Source: Berghia stephanieae (taxonomy: Eukaryota > Mollusca > Gastropoda > Nudibranchia > Aeolidiidae). Taken from it: a stretch of DNA of 64,000 nt. The stretch is taken from positions 47,077,197 through 47,141,196 of the forward strand of contig CM067443.1 of the NCBI GenBank assembly GCA_034508935.3. The letters are read 5' to 3'. Both the position numbers and the translations under genes were made by a program. Below, in pieces: positions 1 to 47,196 of the stretch. Numbering within the stretch: position 1 is the first letter of the stretch; each line of letters opens with the position of its first letter. The notes under the pieces are model-generated. The model searched no databases. It saw only the letters and a program-made list of their open reading frames with translations, and was not told the DNA's origin.

Positions 1-93
1 CCCATATCTCAAGCCAGCCAGTCTACATTTGAAATGCACGACATACATGTTCACCCTCCTTACGTCCAGTACCAGGAGAGATTTGATGATCAG
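1..93 (+). CDS. Possible 3' end of an upstream exon
   Basis: The first 93 bases are open in two frames and end in CAG followed by a good donor (GTGAGA at 94). The frame-1 reading ends in phase 0, the frame-2 reading in phase 2. Attractin exon 1 at 1720 needs two bases from the preceding exon, so only the frame-2 reading could join it. Neither reading has the cysteine-rich EGF sequence expected before the attractin CUB domain. It may belong to another gene or be chance; I do not recognise it. Confidence 0.25.
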
Positions 94-99
94 GTGAGA

Positions 100-640
100 G
101 TTATGAGGAAGGGGGGGGGGGTGCTAAGCTGACCCTACACAGGGATGAGAATAGAGAGACGGGACGGCGGCTAGGCGAGGCTACCCTCCCTACCTGTTGG
201 TTAATAGGGATGAGAATAGCAAGAAGGGACGGGGGCTAGGCTACCCTCCCTACCTGTTGGTTAACGGGGATGAGAATAGCGAGAGGATGGGGGGGGGGGG
301 GGGTGCTAAGCTGACCCTACACAGGGATGAGAATAGTAATAGCGAGAAGGGACAGCGGCTAGGCTAGGCTACCCTCCCTACCTGTTGGTTAACAGGGATA
401 AGAATAGCGAAAGGATGGGGGGGGGGGGGGGGTGGGTGCTAAGCTGACCCTACACAGGGATGAGAATAGCGAGAAGGGACCTCGGCTAGGCTAGGCTACC
501 CTCCTTACCTGTTGGTTAACAGGGGTGAGAATAGCGAGAAGGGACGGCGGCTAGGCTAGGCTACCCTCCCTACCTGTTGGTTACAGGGGTGAGAATAGTG
601 AGAAGGGGCAACTACCTCTATTCTCATCCCGGGGGTGAGA
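100..640. repeat. G-rich tandem repeat array
   Basis: Several imperfect copies of a unit containing GCTACCCTCCCTACCTGTTG, GGGATGAGAATAGCGAGAAG and GGCTAGGCTAGG follow one another, with poly-G runs of 9 to 15 bases between some. Unit length alternates between a short form of about 65 bp and a longer form carrying the poly-G run and GTGCTAAGCTGACCC. Confidence 0.85.
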
Positions 641-689
641 GCTCGATCGCTTTTCTATGTTCATCCCGGGGGTGAGAATAGAGGCAGCC

Positions 690-1245
690 TAATTAAAAAG
701 CAAACAAACAGAAATATTCAGAGAGCGACCAAATGGTCAGATAGAGGAGAACAAAAACATACAATAATTTAAAAAAAAATAAAAACAATTTTAAGAAATT
801 CATCCTCAGAAATGGAACAAAAGGCCAAACAAAAAGGAGAAAAGAATAGACTAGAGGTGGGGGGAGGATGGATGGGACATTTATCCCTTGCAACGTTCTG
901 TAAAAAGAAGACGGAATTTTTAAAAAATAAAAAAGATGGCGGAACCAGGATTCGAACCCGCAACATCGATTCTGGTAAAACTTTCAGGGCAGACGACTAA
1001 ACCATTCGGCCATGACACCCACTTCGAAGTCGACGCAGATTGTGTATATGTAGTAACAACTGATTTAATGTTGGTTAATTTTATGTTTTTATAGATATTT
1101 TATTAATTTATTTCTATGTGCATTCGGTAACATTCCATATTCTGGAATGTGGATAATTGTTTAAAAGAGCTGAGTTTCAAATATATGTCTGGGGATAACA
1201 AATTTTCATTATCCCCAGACATGTGTTTGGGGATAATCACAGCGA
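690..1245. mobile_element. Inverted-repeat element with tRNA-like core, left arm missing
   Basis: Bases 850-1240 closely match 52470-52840, the core and right arm of a full-length element. The right terminus carries a small palindrome (GTCTGGGGATAAC ... GTTATCCCCAGAC type, 1186-1220). The matching left arm is absent; 700-760 matches 52250-52312 in inverted orientation. Confidence 0.7.
938..1018 (-). pseudogene. tRNA Ser/Leu-like module (Pol III boxes)
   Basis: On the - strand there is an A-box-like TGGCCGAATGG (1002-1012) and a perfect B box GGTTCGAATCC (948-958), with spacing suggesting a long-variable-arm (type II) tRNA. The acceptor stem pairs only partly and no convincing anticodon stem forms, so this is a tRNA-derived module rather than a working tRNA. 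Confidence 0.6.
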
Positions 1246-1719
1246 TTTTAAAAGCGAGATAAGCCTCAAAGACTCAAAATAAAAATTCATGATCTGATTC
1301 TGACTCTTATCGATTAATTCAATGAATGTCAACACACAATAGATAAGTGGATTTTTGAAACTTGAAACTGAAGAAAGTGAAATCGAAACTCTGTGCCAAC
1401 TCTATACACCAGCCTCTCAGTTAATCTAAACTCAATCCTAGTCATCAAATAGATGTCTAAGTCTAAGTATTATCTAGTATTAATATTAACATTTAATATT
1501 AACATAACTGTTCATTAACAGAACAGTTTTTCTTTGACAAGGTCCTTGGTAAGGTGCTTTGACTTTCAACTCATTTAGGGGATATTGTGCTGTAAAAAGC
1601 TCAACATATACTTGAATGAATTGAATTAACTCAAATGTAAAGTTATTATATATTTGATTTCCCATAATGGCCAAAAATATCATGCTTTTATATTTTATTA
1701 ATTTTCTCTTTATTTTCAG

Positions 1720-36980
<35,261 letters not shown>

Positions 36981-37029
36981 TCACCCCCATTGTTGATTGT
37001 GATAATAGAAATATATGATGAATATTTAT

Positions 37030-37225
37030 AGGGCTGTGCCAAAAGGTTGTCTTTGTAACACTCGACACCGTAATTTGAAAAAAAAAGGTTGTTTTTGTAA
37101 CACTCGACACCACAATTTGAAATTTTAAAAAAAAAGGTTGTTTTCGTAATACTCAACACCACAATTTGAAAAAAAAAATAAAAAAGGTTGTTTTCGTAAT
37201 ACTCAACACAACATTTTGAAAAAAA
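37030..37225 (+). repeat. Four-copy tandem repeat in the attractin 3' UTR
   Basis: AAAGGTTGTYTTYGTAAYAC then TCRACACCACAATTTGAAA, repeated four times at about 50-bp spacing with A-runs between. The first copy begins GGGCTGTGCCAAAAGG, resembling the arms of the element at 36207-36612. Confidence 0.88.
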
Positions 37226-37670
37226 AAAGAAAGCATCATTACGATATTTTAGGGCTTTCGAAAAATTTTGTGGTTATTTTTTTCTTCTTTTGTCTTTATT
37301 TTTAATTTCAGGAGTGAGAGATTTCCAAGATTTGATGTCTTATAGTTGTTTACTTGAAAAAAAATTATGATTATACATTTATCATGTTTTTAAAATATGT
37401 TTTTAAAAATGACTATTAATATTTTTTAAATTCTTAGTTATCTACTTTTTTATTTATTTCAAAAATGTAATAATTCAAAAGAAGAGGATCTGCCACAAAA
37501 GTATTGAGTGAATGCAATTACTACCTAATTCAGTCCCTTGATTGGTGGATATAATAATATTATAATAATCACATCTGACCAGACCTATTGACACGGGACT
37601 GGTATTTCAGTGTTGTGGCTTTTGTTGTTTTTATGTTGTGAGTCTTATTCGCTCATGGAAACTGTTGATC

Positions 37671-37676
37671 AATAAA
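37671..37676 (+). terminator. ATRN: Poly(A) signal AATAAA
   Basis: AATAAAATAAAAG lies about 690 bp after the attractin stop, followed by a GTGTGCTG GT-rich stretch. Confidence 0.65.
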
Positions 37677-38605
37677 ATAAAAGTGTTTACAAGTGTGCTG
37701 TCCTCCTAATAATGTTCATTGTGTCGGACAAAACTAAGGGACAGAATCTGTGATAAATGCATTCTCTTAATTAGCTGTAATAGCATAATTAACGTGTTGA
37801 CAAAAAGTGTGGACAGAGTATAAGCTTTGTCCATGTTTTTTTGACCTCTTGAGAAACAATTTCTGCTCTTCCACTGCTGCTAGACCATCAGTTTTTGTAT
37901 GGAATATTATATTATCCAACTCAAGAGAAACCGATGAAAGCTAAATTTTACACAGCTTTTCAAAACAACTTTATATCGGTGTCTTTTCGTGTTGAATAAT
38001 GCAGAAAGAACCTTTTGGCACTGCTTTGAATGTGTAAATCAGTTTTTAAACATTTAATTTTAAATTGATTTAACACCAGTGATGTTAAGCCCACCAGCTT
38101 TCCGCAAAGATGTTTTATTTGTTGTTCTGAGATGCATAGCGTATGTAACTCCTCACACCTGCATGCACGGTCTGCAAATCGGGGAAAAACTTTATTTTAT
38201 CTGTTGTCCTTTGCCACGTTTTCCATTGTCTTTAATATGTGACCTCCTGCCTCGATTCAGTGTTATCTTGGGATGAACCAGATTCCTAAAATTTGAATTC
38301 AAGATAGAAACTAATCTAGTCCATTCCAATCCAGTAATTATTATCGCAGTTTCAACATTTCAACATTTCAACACAGCCTTTGTGTGTTGTGGCACGTGTC
38401 AGGTTATGGCTCTGTATCCCAATCAATATTGCCTCCCCACTTCTGTTTCAGTGATACTAAGCTGCCTCACATTTATTCTTATCCTCTCTCCCCAAGAAAC
38501 ATCCAAATCAATTTCCACCATTTTCCTGTCACGGCCTCTTCGAGCATTTTTTCTTTGCCAATGCCAATACTTTATCATTCCTTTCGTGTTGTTGCCATCT
38601 GGTCA

Positions 38606-39120
38606 TCTGGGTGGGGTTCCTTACCTCCCATAGTGGGCAGGAAGGTCACTTACTGTGTCTTCTATCCCCCTATATCTGTTTTCCAATATGCTTTCTGTCT
38701 TTGCCTTGGAATGCGATTACTTGGTTTTGTCCAGGCCCTAGCTGGGAGGGAAACAGTCAAATGTATAGTTAAGAGTTTTGGGAGATGATATTTATTGTCT
38801 TGTAAATCATCTCTCTGTTTTGCACTGTATTATGTTTTGTTTACATATTATATATGATTTGTAAACATTTCAGTGTATCCCTCTTATGGGGACCTGTGCT
38901 CGTGTCTGAATGAGACTATTAGGTGATCTCAAACTAAGTACTTTGATAGTGTGCTCTCGGAATCTACATCTGTTTCCTATTTGAACAAATTCCCCTTTGT
39001 CTTACCTTTTCTTGGGTGCTTTAATTGTAATTCTAGAACTTATTACAATCCCATTTTGTTCCTTTTTACAGGTGCTGATATGACCTTAATGTATTGCAAG
39101 CGCCGTACAATCCTTTTAAA
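38606..39120 (+). mobile_element. Family D retroposon
   Basis: GGGTGGGGTTCCTTACCTCC to TTGCAAGCGCCGTACAATCC, near full length. Confidence 0.87.
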
Positions 39121-39164
39121 AAAATGAACAAGTCCTGCATTTCAAAACATTTTTATTGATGGCT

Positions 39165-40452
39165 AGAAATAATAAGCCACATCAACAAAATACTGTTGCG
39201 TATAATTATCAACAGGCTAAGGAATAAGATTAACCCCGAAATCGCAGAAGAACAATATGGATTCCAACCTGACAGAGGGACAAGGAACGCAATATACCTC
39301 CTCCGTGTTTTAAGTGAAAGAGCTATACAGGTTCAGACCCCACTATACCTCTGTTTTGTCGACTACAAAAAAGCTTTTGATAGAGTACGCCACGAAGAAA
39401 TACTAAAACAACTGCACTCCATTGGCGCTGATGAGAAAGACCTCAGACTCATGCAAACATTATACTACACCCAGCAGGCATCTATCAAAATCGGAAACTC
39501 TACAGGAAATTCCATTCCTATTAAGAAAGGAGTCCGTCAAGGGTGTGTTGCCTCACCAGATCTGTTTAATCTATACCAAGAAACAATCATGAGGGGCATA
39601 AATAATATGGAGGGAATAAAAGTGGGAGGTCACAACATAAATAATATAAGATACGCAGACGATACGGTACTCATTGCAACATCAGAAATCCAACTTCAAA
39701 AGATTGTTGACAAAGTGGTAGTAGATAGTGAAGCCAAGGGAATGGAAGTGAATATCACCAAAACGGAATGCATGGTAATACAGAAAAACCCCGAAAACAA
39801 CAACACCTGCAATATAACGATTCACGGCGAGCAACTTACCAACGTAGAAAGTTTTAAATACCTAGGTTCAATAGTGACAACAGATGGAAGATGTAACCGA
39901 GACATACGAGCAAGAATAACTCAAGCCAAACAGGCCTTCATGGACCTGGGAAACATTTTGAAAAACAAACAGATGTCGTTCGGGATTAGATTCCGAGTCT
40001 TGAAGTGCTACGTGTGGCCAATCTTGTTATACGGATGCGAAAGCTGGACTACAAATGCAGAAACACAAAAGAACATTGAAGCTTTTGAAATGTGGTGCTT
40101 GAGAAGGATGCAGAGAATATCGTATACTGCACACAAAACGAACGAAGAAGTGCTAAAACAAACATACCAACAAAGGAAACTAATGCCCTTAATAGTGGAT
40201 CGACAACTATCCTTTTTCGGACACATAGTAAGGAAAGATAAGAATGAATACCTGGCAAGTTGTGGAAAAATACCTGGTAAACGCGCCCGGGGGAGACAAA
40301 GAAAAACACTCATAGACCAACTGAAGGGCTTCACCAGCCTAACAATCCAAGAGCTGTTTGAAAAGGCAAGAGACAGGGAGGAATGGAGAGAGATAATTCA
40401 TGCAGTATCCGAAGCCTGGACCAGGCATGGAACCTAGAAGAAGAAGAAAGAA
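39165..40452 (+). mobile_element. RTE-like LINE, 5'-truncated, with an uninterrupted reverse transcriptase ORF
   Basis: The frame is open from about 39172 (ISHINKILLR) through 39196 to the stop at 40435-40437, over 413 residues. Motifs: EEQYGFQPDRGT, VDYKKAFDRV, GVRQGCVASPDLFNLY, RYADDTVL (TACGCAGACGAT at 39652-39663), FKYLGSIVTTDGR, then the C-terminal WPILLYGCESWT, EMWCLRRMQRI, FFGHIVRKD and GRQRKTLIDQLKG typical of RTE-type LINEs. The apurinic endonuclease is missing, consistent with 5' truncation on insertion. The stop is followed almost at once by a short (AAG)n tail, the short simple 3' end known for RTE. The open frame suggests recent arrival. Confidence 0.9.
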
Positions 40453-40689
40453 ATTGGCTGATTAGTTTGGATTGTTAAGCTGATGCCTGTTATGGTTGAG
40501 TTTTCTATTTCCTTGATGAATTGGTTAGAAACTATACCTATTACAACTTTTGTAGTAATGGAAAGGGGAAAATGAGTTTGGAAAAACAAGAAAATTAATC
40601 TTTTTTTATATTGAGTGATGAATGAATAAACAGTGGAATTCTGATGAAGCCAACTCCGCCGGACTAGAAAGATTGGGTTGACTCTATGT

Positions 40690-41041
40690 CAGTGCATGAC
40701 ATAATCCGTCAGAAGGTGAAAATTTTGGATTTGCATTTTTTTTCTGCATTTTCTGAAAATGAATATGCTCCCCAGGCGTGAATTTTCATGAAGTTATGGT
40801 CAGATGTATGGGAAAGGTATCCAGCAACTTTTCTTAAATTTCATACTTTTTTAACTTGACTATCTCTAAAAAAATATTTAGAAGTGAAATTAAGCTTTGA
40901 TATTTCCCGAAGATGTACAAAAAGGGTTGATTTAATCATTTATGAAAAAGAACTCATTTTGGATAAAAAATTGACCTTTTAACTAATCTTGGCAATATCT
41001 CAGTTCCTTTTCCCCATCCCACTGATTAATGTCATTCAGTG
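40690..41041 (+). mobile_element. Family F MITE-like element
   Basis: CAGTGCATGACATAATCCGT at the left, ACTGATTAATGTCATTCAGTG at the right, an inverted pair. Homologous to 19442-19797 and 62347-62680. Confidence 0.8.
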
Positions 41042-41597
41042 CAACATTTAAAATTTTAATGAATCGCAATCTGTGGAAATAAAAGTGGAAATCATGCATT
41101 TGTGTAGATAGCTCTCTTTTTTTCTTTTTTTTTTGGGTCTCTTGAAATTTATGTACAGAGTTTTGTCTCATTTGATGCCAGTGACACGTACGCTTGTTTA
41201 ATGCATCATTTAGGCTTTTGTTTGACCGTGTACATTGAGTTGCTTCCATCTTATCTCCAATCTACATCGGCACTGGGTTGCTGTTGGGTTTTTAAACTTT
41301 GACCGCTGCTTTTTAAAATTATGTTTTGTTTGTGCAATCAATGAGATCTTATTTATTCTGAAACAAGTCATTCCTACCCGAATTGTAGAAATTCTAATAT
41401 TATGTGATTTTGTAAATAATTTTTGATTTATCTCTCACTGTTCCCCATTTGGTTGTTATCTAGTATTGTTTATAACAATGTGTATAAATTTTCAGCCATA
41501 GCTGATATCAGGTGACTATGATCTAAAGAATGAACAATGACCTTATAATATTATCAATAATGCTCATTTAACAGGAATATGATATGGTTTTTATTTA

Positions 41598-41755
41598 CTT
41601 GCACATATTTTCAGGTCTGATAACCGATTGCAATTTTTCGGGCTTGTTTTAACACTGTTGAAATGGACAATATTTTTGCGTTGGTTTGAGAGTATTTCCA
41701 TTCCAACAATGGGACCATAACAATTTGGGTTACCAGACCTGCGAATAAGTGCACT
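41598..41755. mobile_element. MITE related to 23430-23673
   Basis: TTGCACATATTTTCAGGTCT with GATAACC on the left and GGTTACCAGACCTGCG ... AGTGCAC on the right form inverted ends. Confidence 0.65.
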
Positions 41756-42351
41756 TAGTTAGTTACTTTATTATTTGTAGAGGACTACCTAGACATGATA
41801 AGACCAAATATGTAAATACTTATGTGATGTGTTAATGACTTTGTAAATATTCCTGTTTCCAATGAATGGAGAATTGACCCTTGACTCACTATGTCAATCA
41901 GGTGTTTTGTCAGAATGATGGAGGTGAACTAAACTGAATTTAAAAGTGCTGTTCTCTGAAAATAAAAAACGCATTAAAAAAAATTTTGACTTGAAAACTC
42001 ATCCTTCATATCGATACTTGTAGGATGAGTTTTCTGGCCAAATTATTTTTTTAATGTGTCTTTTCAGAGTGCAGCAAAAATGTCAAAACTGATATTGATT
42101 GGGAAATTGAAGATTTCTGAAATTCAAGAGACAAAACTGAACGTCCTAAAATAAATGATTTATTTTTAATTTTAGGTGTTTAAGCTTGGTATTCAGTTTG
42201 AAAGATTATTTTCACCCTGACAAAATCCCCTTTTCACATGACTTGTCACAAATATGTTGAATGATGCTAAGCTGTTAAAAGCTGTGGACGGTAACAAGTA
42301 ATAAACGTAAATGAAAATTAAATTACTTTAAAAAAAAAAGAGAGAAAGAAC

Positions 42352-42895
42352 TAAATACCAAAACACAAAACGTTTCAGGCTCAAAACCTTTCTTCAGTCA
42401 ACAACAAAGACAATAAAAACATAGATTTCTTCTTCTTCTTCTTCTTCTTCTTCTTCTTCTTCTTCTTCTTCTTCTTCTTCTTCTTCTTCTTCTTCTTCTT
42501 CTTCTTCTTCTTCTTCTTCTTCTTCTTCTTTTCAGCTTATCCGGCATTTTGCAGGGTTGCCATAATGAATGCCACATCTCCATGCATGTCGGTTCATAAC
42601 ATCATCTTCCTCCAGGCCCAGTTCTTTCATATTGTCCTTTACCTTTTCCAACCGTCAAGTCTTTGGGCATCCCTTTTTCCTTTCCCGCTAATTGTATATC
42701 CAATAAAAACATAGATATATTAATTTAAAATCCAGATAGGTGTCAGTCCTTAAGACGTTCTAAATATATCTCTGCCGTCTATCTAGTTTTTAAAGTAATT
42801 CATTTGTTTTTATTGATTTTTGTTGTTGGCTGAAGAATGGTTTTGAGTCCGAAACGTTCCGTGTTTGGTGTTTTTTGTTGTTTTTTTTTAAAGTT
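42352..42895. mobile_element. Hairpin element interrupted by a LINE end
   Basis: AACACAAAACGTTTCAGGCT and CAAAACCTTTCTTCAGTCAA on the left are inverted against TTGGCTGAAGAATGGTTTTG and GTCCGAAACGTTCCGTGTTT on the right. Confidence 0.7.
42427..42700 (-). mobile_element. RTE-like LINE 3' end with (GAA)n tail, 16-bp target duplication
   Basis: Flanked by CAATAAAAACATAGAT at 42411-42426 and 42701-42716. Read on the - strand it encodes a LINE C-terminus (VKDNMKELGLEEDDVMNRHA, WRCGIHYGNPAKC) ending in TGA, then about 100 bp of pure (GAA)n as tail. Confidence 0.88.
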
Positions 42896-43253
42896 GTTAT
42901 TTTCAATTTTGTTCATTCCTTTTTACAAATGCATTGATGTGCGGAGAAAAGAAATCTGCATGTATGAGAGGAATAGATGATATAAGATATAAATACTTTC
43001 TACCCAGTGATTCAATATATCATGGATAATTGTTCTTGTTAAGCTCTCAGCTCGATTTGAGACTTGGGAGTTGCAAACGAATCGACTGGGGCTTCTCTAC
43101 TGCCACTTATTTGAATTGATAAAGACATGCGAAAATTGTTTCCTCTATTTTTAATTCAATTCCCCACATCTATCAAGTTTTGTTGATTCTTGTACAAATG
43201 AATCTCTGTGACATTCTAATCACTTCACGTCACCATTTTTATCTGCGAGAGAC

Positions 43254-43732
43254 TGGGTGGGGTTCCTGGCCTCCCATAGTGGGCAGGAAGGTCCCTTACT
43301 GTGTCTTCTATCCCCCTATATCTGTTTTCCAACATGCTTTCTGTCTTTGTCTTGGGATGAGATTACTTAGTTTTGTCCTGATCCTGGGAGATATTTTTTG
43401 TCTTGTAAATCATCTCTTTGTTATGCACTGTATCGTTTTATTTACATGTTATATATGATTTGTTAACATTTGAGTGTATTCCTCTTAGTAGGCACCTGTG
43501 CTTGTTCTGGATGAGACTTTAGGTGAGCTCAAACAAAGTACTTTGATAGTGTGCTCTTGGAATCTACATCTGTTTCCCATTTGAACCAATTCCCATGTGT
43601 CTTACTTTTTCTTGGGTGCTTTAATTGTAATTCTAGAACTTTTTACTTACCATTTTCTTCCTTTTTACTGGTGCTGATGTGACCTAGATTTGTTGCAAGC
43701 GCAGTAAAACCCTTTCAAAAGAAAAACAAAAC
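43254..43732 (+). mobile_element. Family D retroposon
   Basis: GGGTGGGGTTCCTGGCCTCC to CAAGCGCAGTAAAACCC and an A-rich tail, with a ~70-bp internal deletion around 43385. Confidence 0.86.
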
Positions 43733-44554
43733 AAACGACTTTCATATGGGGGGAAGATCCTGAAAGTATTTAGTAAGTACAGAATAAAGACAGAGTGCCA
43801 TTACTTTCTGCCGTTGTTTTTAAAAACACAGTATATGCAATGTTAACCAAATAGCACATACTATGTTCTTTAATAAAACGGCAGACTTGGTGAAAACACT
43901 TAGATATGCTTTCAGATTAGAGTGTAACCAAACCTTATCTTTAAAAGGTTAAAATATACCCACTGTGACATTTGGGAGAGTGTGTATGTGTGTGTTTGTG
44001 TGTGGGTGTCACATAATTATCTATCACTGCTGAACTAGAGAAACATCTGATATTACTACCTGAAGTCATTATCCAGTAAAAAAGGATGTATGTGCACTCA
44101 TTAAATAAAGATTTAAAAAAAAAGAAATAATATGATTCAATAGTCTGATGTCACGTCCTCCCAGCAACCAGCAGATTGGTTCTAAACAAAGAAAGTCAGT
44201 ACTTTTTATTCTTCATGCTGGCTGGAATATTTTCACATGTCATGTGATCAGAATGTATAAACGTCAAAACGTGATCATTTTTATAATGTTTTTCTTCTTT
44301 TGATACACTTTTATGCTCGTTGGAGAAGTATTTCATAAGGGCGGTGAAGGAGATAATGGCGTCCGCCATTGTTCTGGTAGTTTTGGACCAGTTGCTATGC
44401 GTCATTACGAGGGAAGTGACGTCACGACTGTTGAACCCTATTGTTTATATAATGATATGTGAGACAGCTTTCCGTTGTCGCATGAGTCTAGATTTCCCTA
44501 TCTGAATGTTTGTATAATACAAATGTTGCTGCTTGAAATAAATAAAATTCATAC

Positions 44555-44778
44555 AGTGGAATAGAAGATTCAATTTCATTTACAGAGACGAAATGATGAG
44601 GACGTTTCGGGTTTCACCTACGTGGACAAAACACGATGAATGAAGCGCTAAAGACAAATGAGAGATGAGAGGATGGTCCTTGTCCTCCTCTTCATCGTGT
44701 TTTGTAAACAAAGGGGAAACCCGAAACATCCCCATCATTTGTATCTCTATAATAAATTCAATCTTCTATTCCATGTTA
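44555..44778. mobile_element. Long hairpin element, ~100-bp arms
   Basis: TGGAATAGAAGATTCAATTT, TTTCGGGTTTCACC and AAAACACGATGAA on the left are mirrored as TTCATCGTGTTTTG, GGGGAAACCCGAAAC and AATCTTCTATTCCA on the right, with a short central loop. Confidence 0.88.
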
Positions 44779-44916
44779 TGATTGTTACTTATCTGAATGT
44801 ATTTTAACATCTTTATCTCATCAAAGGTTCATTTAGTCGAATTTTGATGATAAGGTTTTATGGAAATTTGTGTTTTATTTATTTTTGTAGCAAACATAAA
44901 TTAAAGGTGGTGTTCC

Positions 44917-45020
44917 TTGAGTACTTGTGTTTCTTGAATGAAGTACTTGTGTTCCTTGAATGAAGTACTTGTATTCCTTGAATGAAGTTCTTGTGCTCCT
45001 TGCATTATGTACTTGTGTTT
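44917..45020 (+). repeat. Short tandem repeat, four copies of ~27 bp
   Basis: CTTGAATGAAGTACTTGTGT with variants. Confidence 0.88.
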
Positions 45021-45587
45021 TTGAATTAAAATATTATTATAATATTATATTTAATTTATAGATAGAAGAAAGAACAGGACTAACACGTTACACTGTACAG
45101 GATATAAAATCTTATTTATTCAAGATAAGTCACAGAATGGGTGCTTTGCATTTCCTCATAGTTATAGAAACTTTATTATAAATGAAACAAATGACGAATG
45201 ACATTTTTTCATCTCATTCTTGATTTGCAATGATTATATTTTGATAGAAACAGTTTAGATGATAATTATTTGATATGTTGTATTATACATATTTTTATTG
45301 AGTTGTATGTGTATATACATTGATGATAACCATAACGATGTTCTTGTTGTCTTTCCTGTCGTGCATATGTGTATGTTATACGATTCACTACTATTACTAC
45401 ACCAATGGTGCTCTACTCTCAACTACCGTCGTCTACTGTATAGATATATATATATTATTATTTGTTCTATGTCTCTATCTTATCGTTGTTGTTGTTGGCG
45501 CGTTTGATGCTCTCGGAATGATGATTATATTGATATTAATTGTGATGATTATGGTGATAGTGATGGTGTTGATGATGATTATAGTAA

Positions 45588-45975
<388 letters not shown>

Positions 45976-46403
45976 AGAGTCATTGTGTAATAACAGTAGG
46001 CTATAGTCCAATTACAGACCTGTCCCCAACACACACACACACACACATCATACAATCCGGTATTTTGAGTGATTGTTTGTATTAATAAAGGTTAGAATCA
46101 TGTATTTTGGGGTAATACAGAATATTCCCCTTTAAATTCGGATTTTTCTTTTAAAAATAATAAACAGATTTGTTTTTGTTACTTGCATGTAACGGGTCTG
46201 AATTTCAGGTTGTTCACTATTGATTGAGTCAGCATCTGATTTGTTAGACATTTTCAAGGATGGTATTGTAAATATTTAACTTTGTTTTTTTTTTTTTAAA
46301 CGGGGCACCTTGTCTTATTAATGGAAGAAAAATTTGAAATGTCGAAGCAGTAGAGAGGTGGCTGAGCCATTGGTGAAGTGGTAAAGCCTCTTTCGTATTG
46401 GTC

Positions 46404-47196
46404 AATTAGGGAGCAGGGTTCTGTGTAAGATAAAGATCTGAACAAAGTGTATAGTGTATGGAATGGTGCCAAACTAAGCAAGAACGAAAAATACAAGAAA
46501 AAATGTTTTTAAATCCTAAAATCAGTCTTCTTCGAAGAAGACACCATTTCATACAAAGAAAGTAAGAAAGAAAAATACAAGAAAAAAAAAACAACATCCT
46601 AACAATCAGTCTTCTTTGAGGAAGACACGGTTTCATACAAAGAAAGTAAGAAATAAAAATACAAGGAAAAAAAACAACATCCTAACAATCAGTCTTCTTT
46701 GTGGAAGACAGACACCGTTTCATACAAAGAAAGTAAGAAAGAAAAGTACAAGAAAAAAACCCCAAATCCTAACAATCAGTCTTCTTTGAGGAAGACACGG
46801 TTTCATACAAAGAAAGTAAGAAAGAACAATACAAGAAAAAAACAACATCCTAACAATCAGTCTTCTTTGAGGAAGACACCATTTCGTACAAAGAAAGTAA
46901 GAAAGAAAAGTACAAGAAAAAAAAACAACATCCTAACAATCAGTCTTCTATGAGGAAGACACTGTTTCATACAAAGAAAGTAAGAAAGAAAAATACAAGA
47001 TAAAAAAACAACATCCTAACAATCAGTCTTCTTTGAGGAAGACACCGTTTCATACAAAGAAAGTAAGAAAGAAAAATACAAGAAAAAAAACATCCTTCCT
47101 GCAGGAAGACTGGTTTTTCGGGATGTTTTTTTATTTTCTTGTATTTTTCTTTCTTGTTTTGTCCGGCACTTTTTCATACACACTTGTTCAGATCTT
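46404..47196. mobile_element. Inverted-repeat element with internal tandem array
   Basis: Inner ends AGATCTGAACAAAGTGTA and TACACACTTGTTCAGATCT are inverted, followed by arms containing AAAAATACAAGAAAA and TTTTCTTGTATTTTT. TTTCGTATTGGTC flanks the block on both sides (46391-46403, 47197-47209), possibly a target duplication. The interior holds seven copies of an 81-87 bp unit. Confidence 0.75.
46521..47100 (+). repeat. Tandem array, seven copies of an 81-87 bp unit
   Basis: Each unit carries ATCAGTCTTCTTTGAGGAAG, GTTTCATACAAAGAAAGTA and AGAAAGAAAAATACAAGAAA. GTCTTC/GAAGAC within the unit makes a small hairpin. Confidence 0.92.

Larger units (their letters stand above)
36981..37690 (+). other. 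ATRN: Attractin 3' UTR
   Basis: AT-rich trailer from the stop codon to the poly(A) signal. It contains a four-copy tandem repeat (37030-37225). Confidence 0.7.

Noticed and set aside
1-93. Upstream attractin exon
   Set aside because: Neither open frame shows the EGF cysteines expected before the CUB domain, and the more protein-like frame has the wrong phase; kept only as a low-confidence exon end.
938-1018. Functional tRNA gene
   Set aside because: Promoter boxes are present but acceptor and anticodon stems do not pair well, and the copy at 52551-52632 is embedded in the same mobile element.
46699-46953. Open frame of 84 codons with repeated peptide
   Set aside because: It is the 81-87 bp tandem unit read through; the repeated peptide follows from the DNA repeat.
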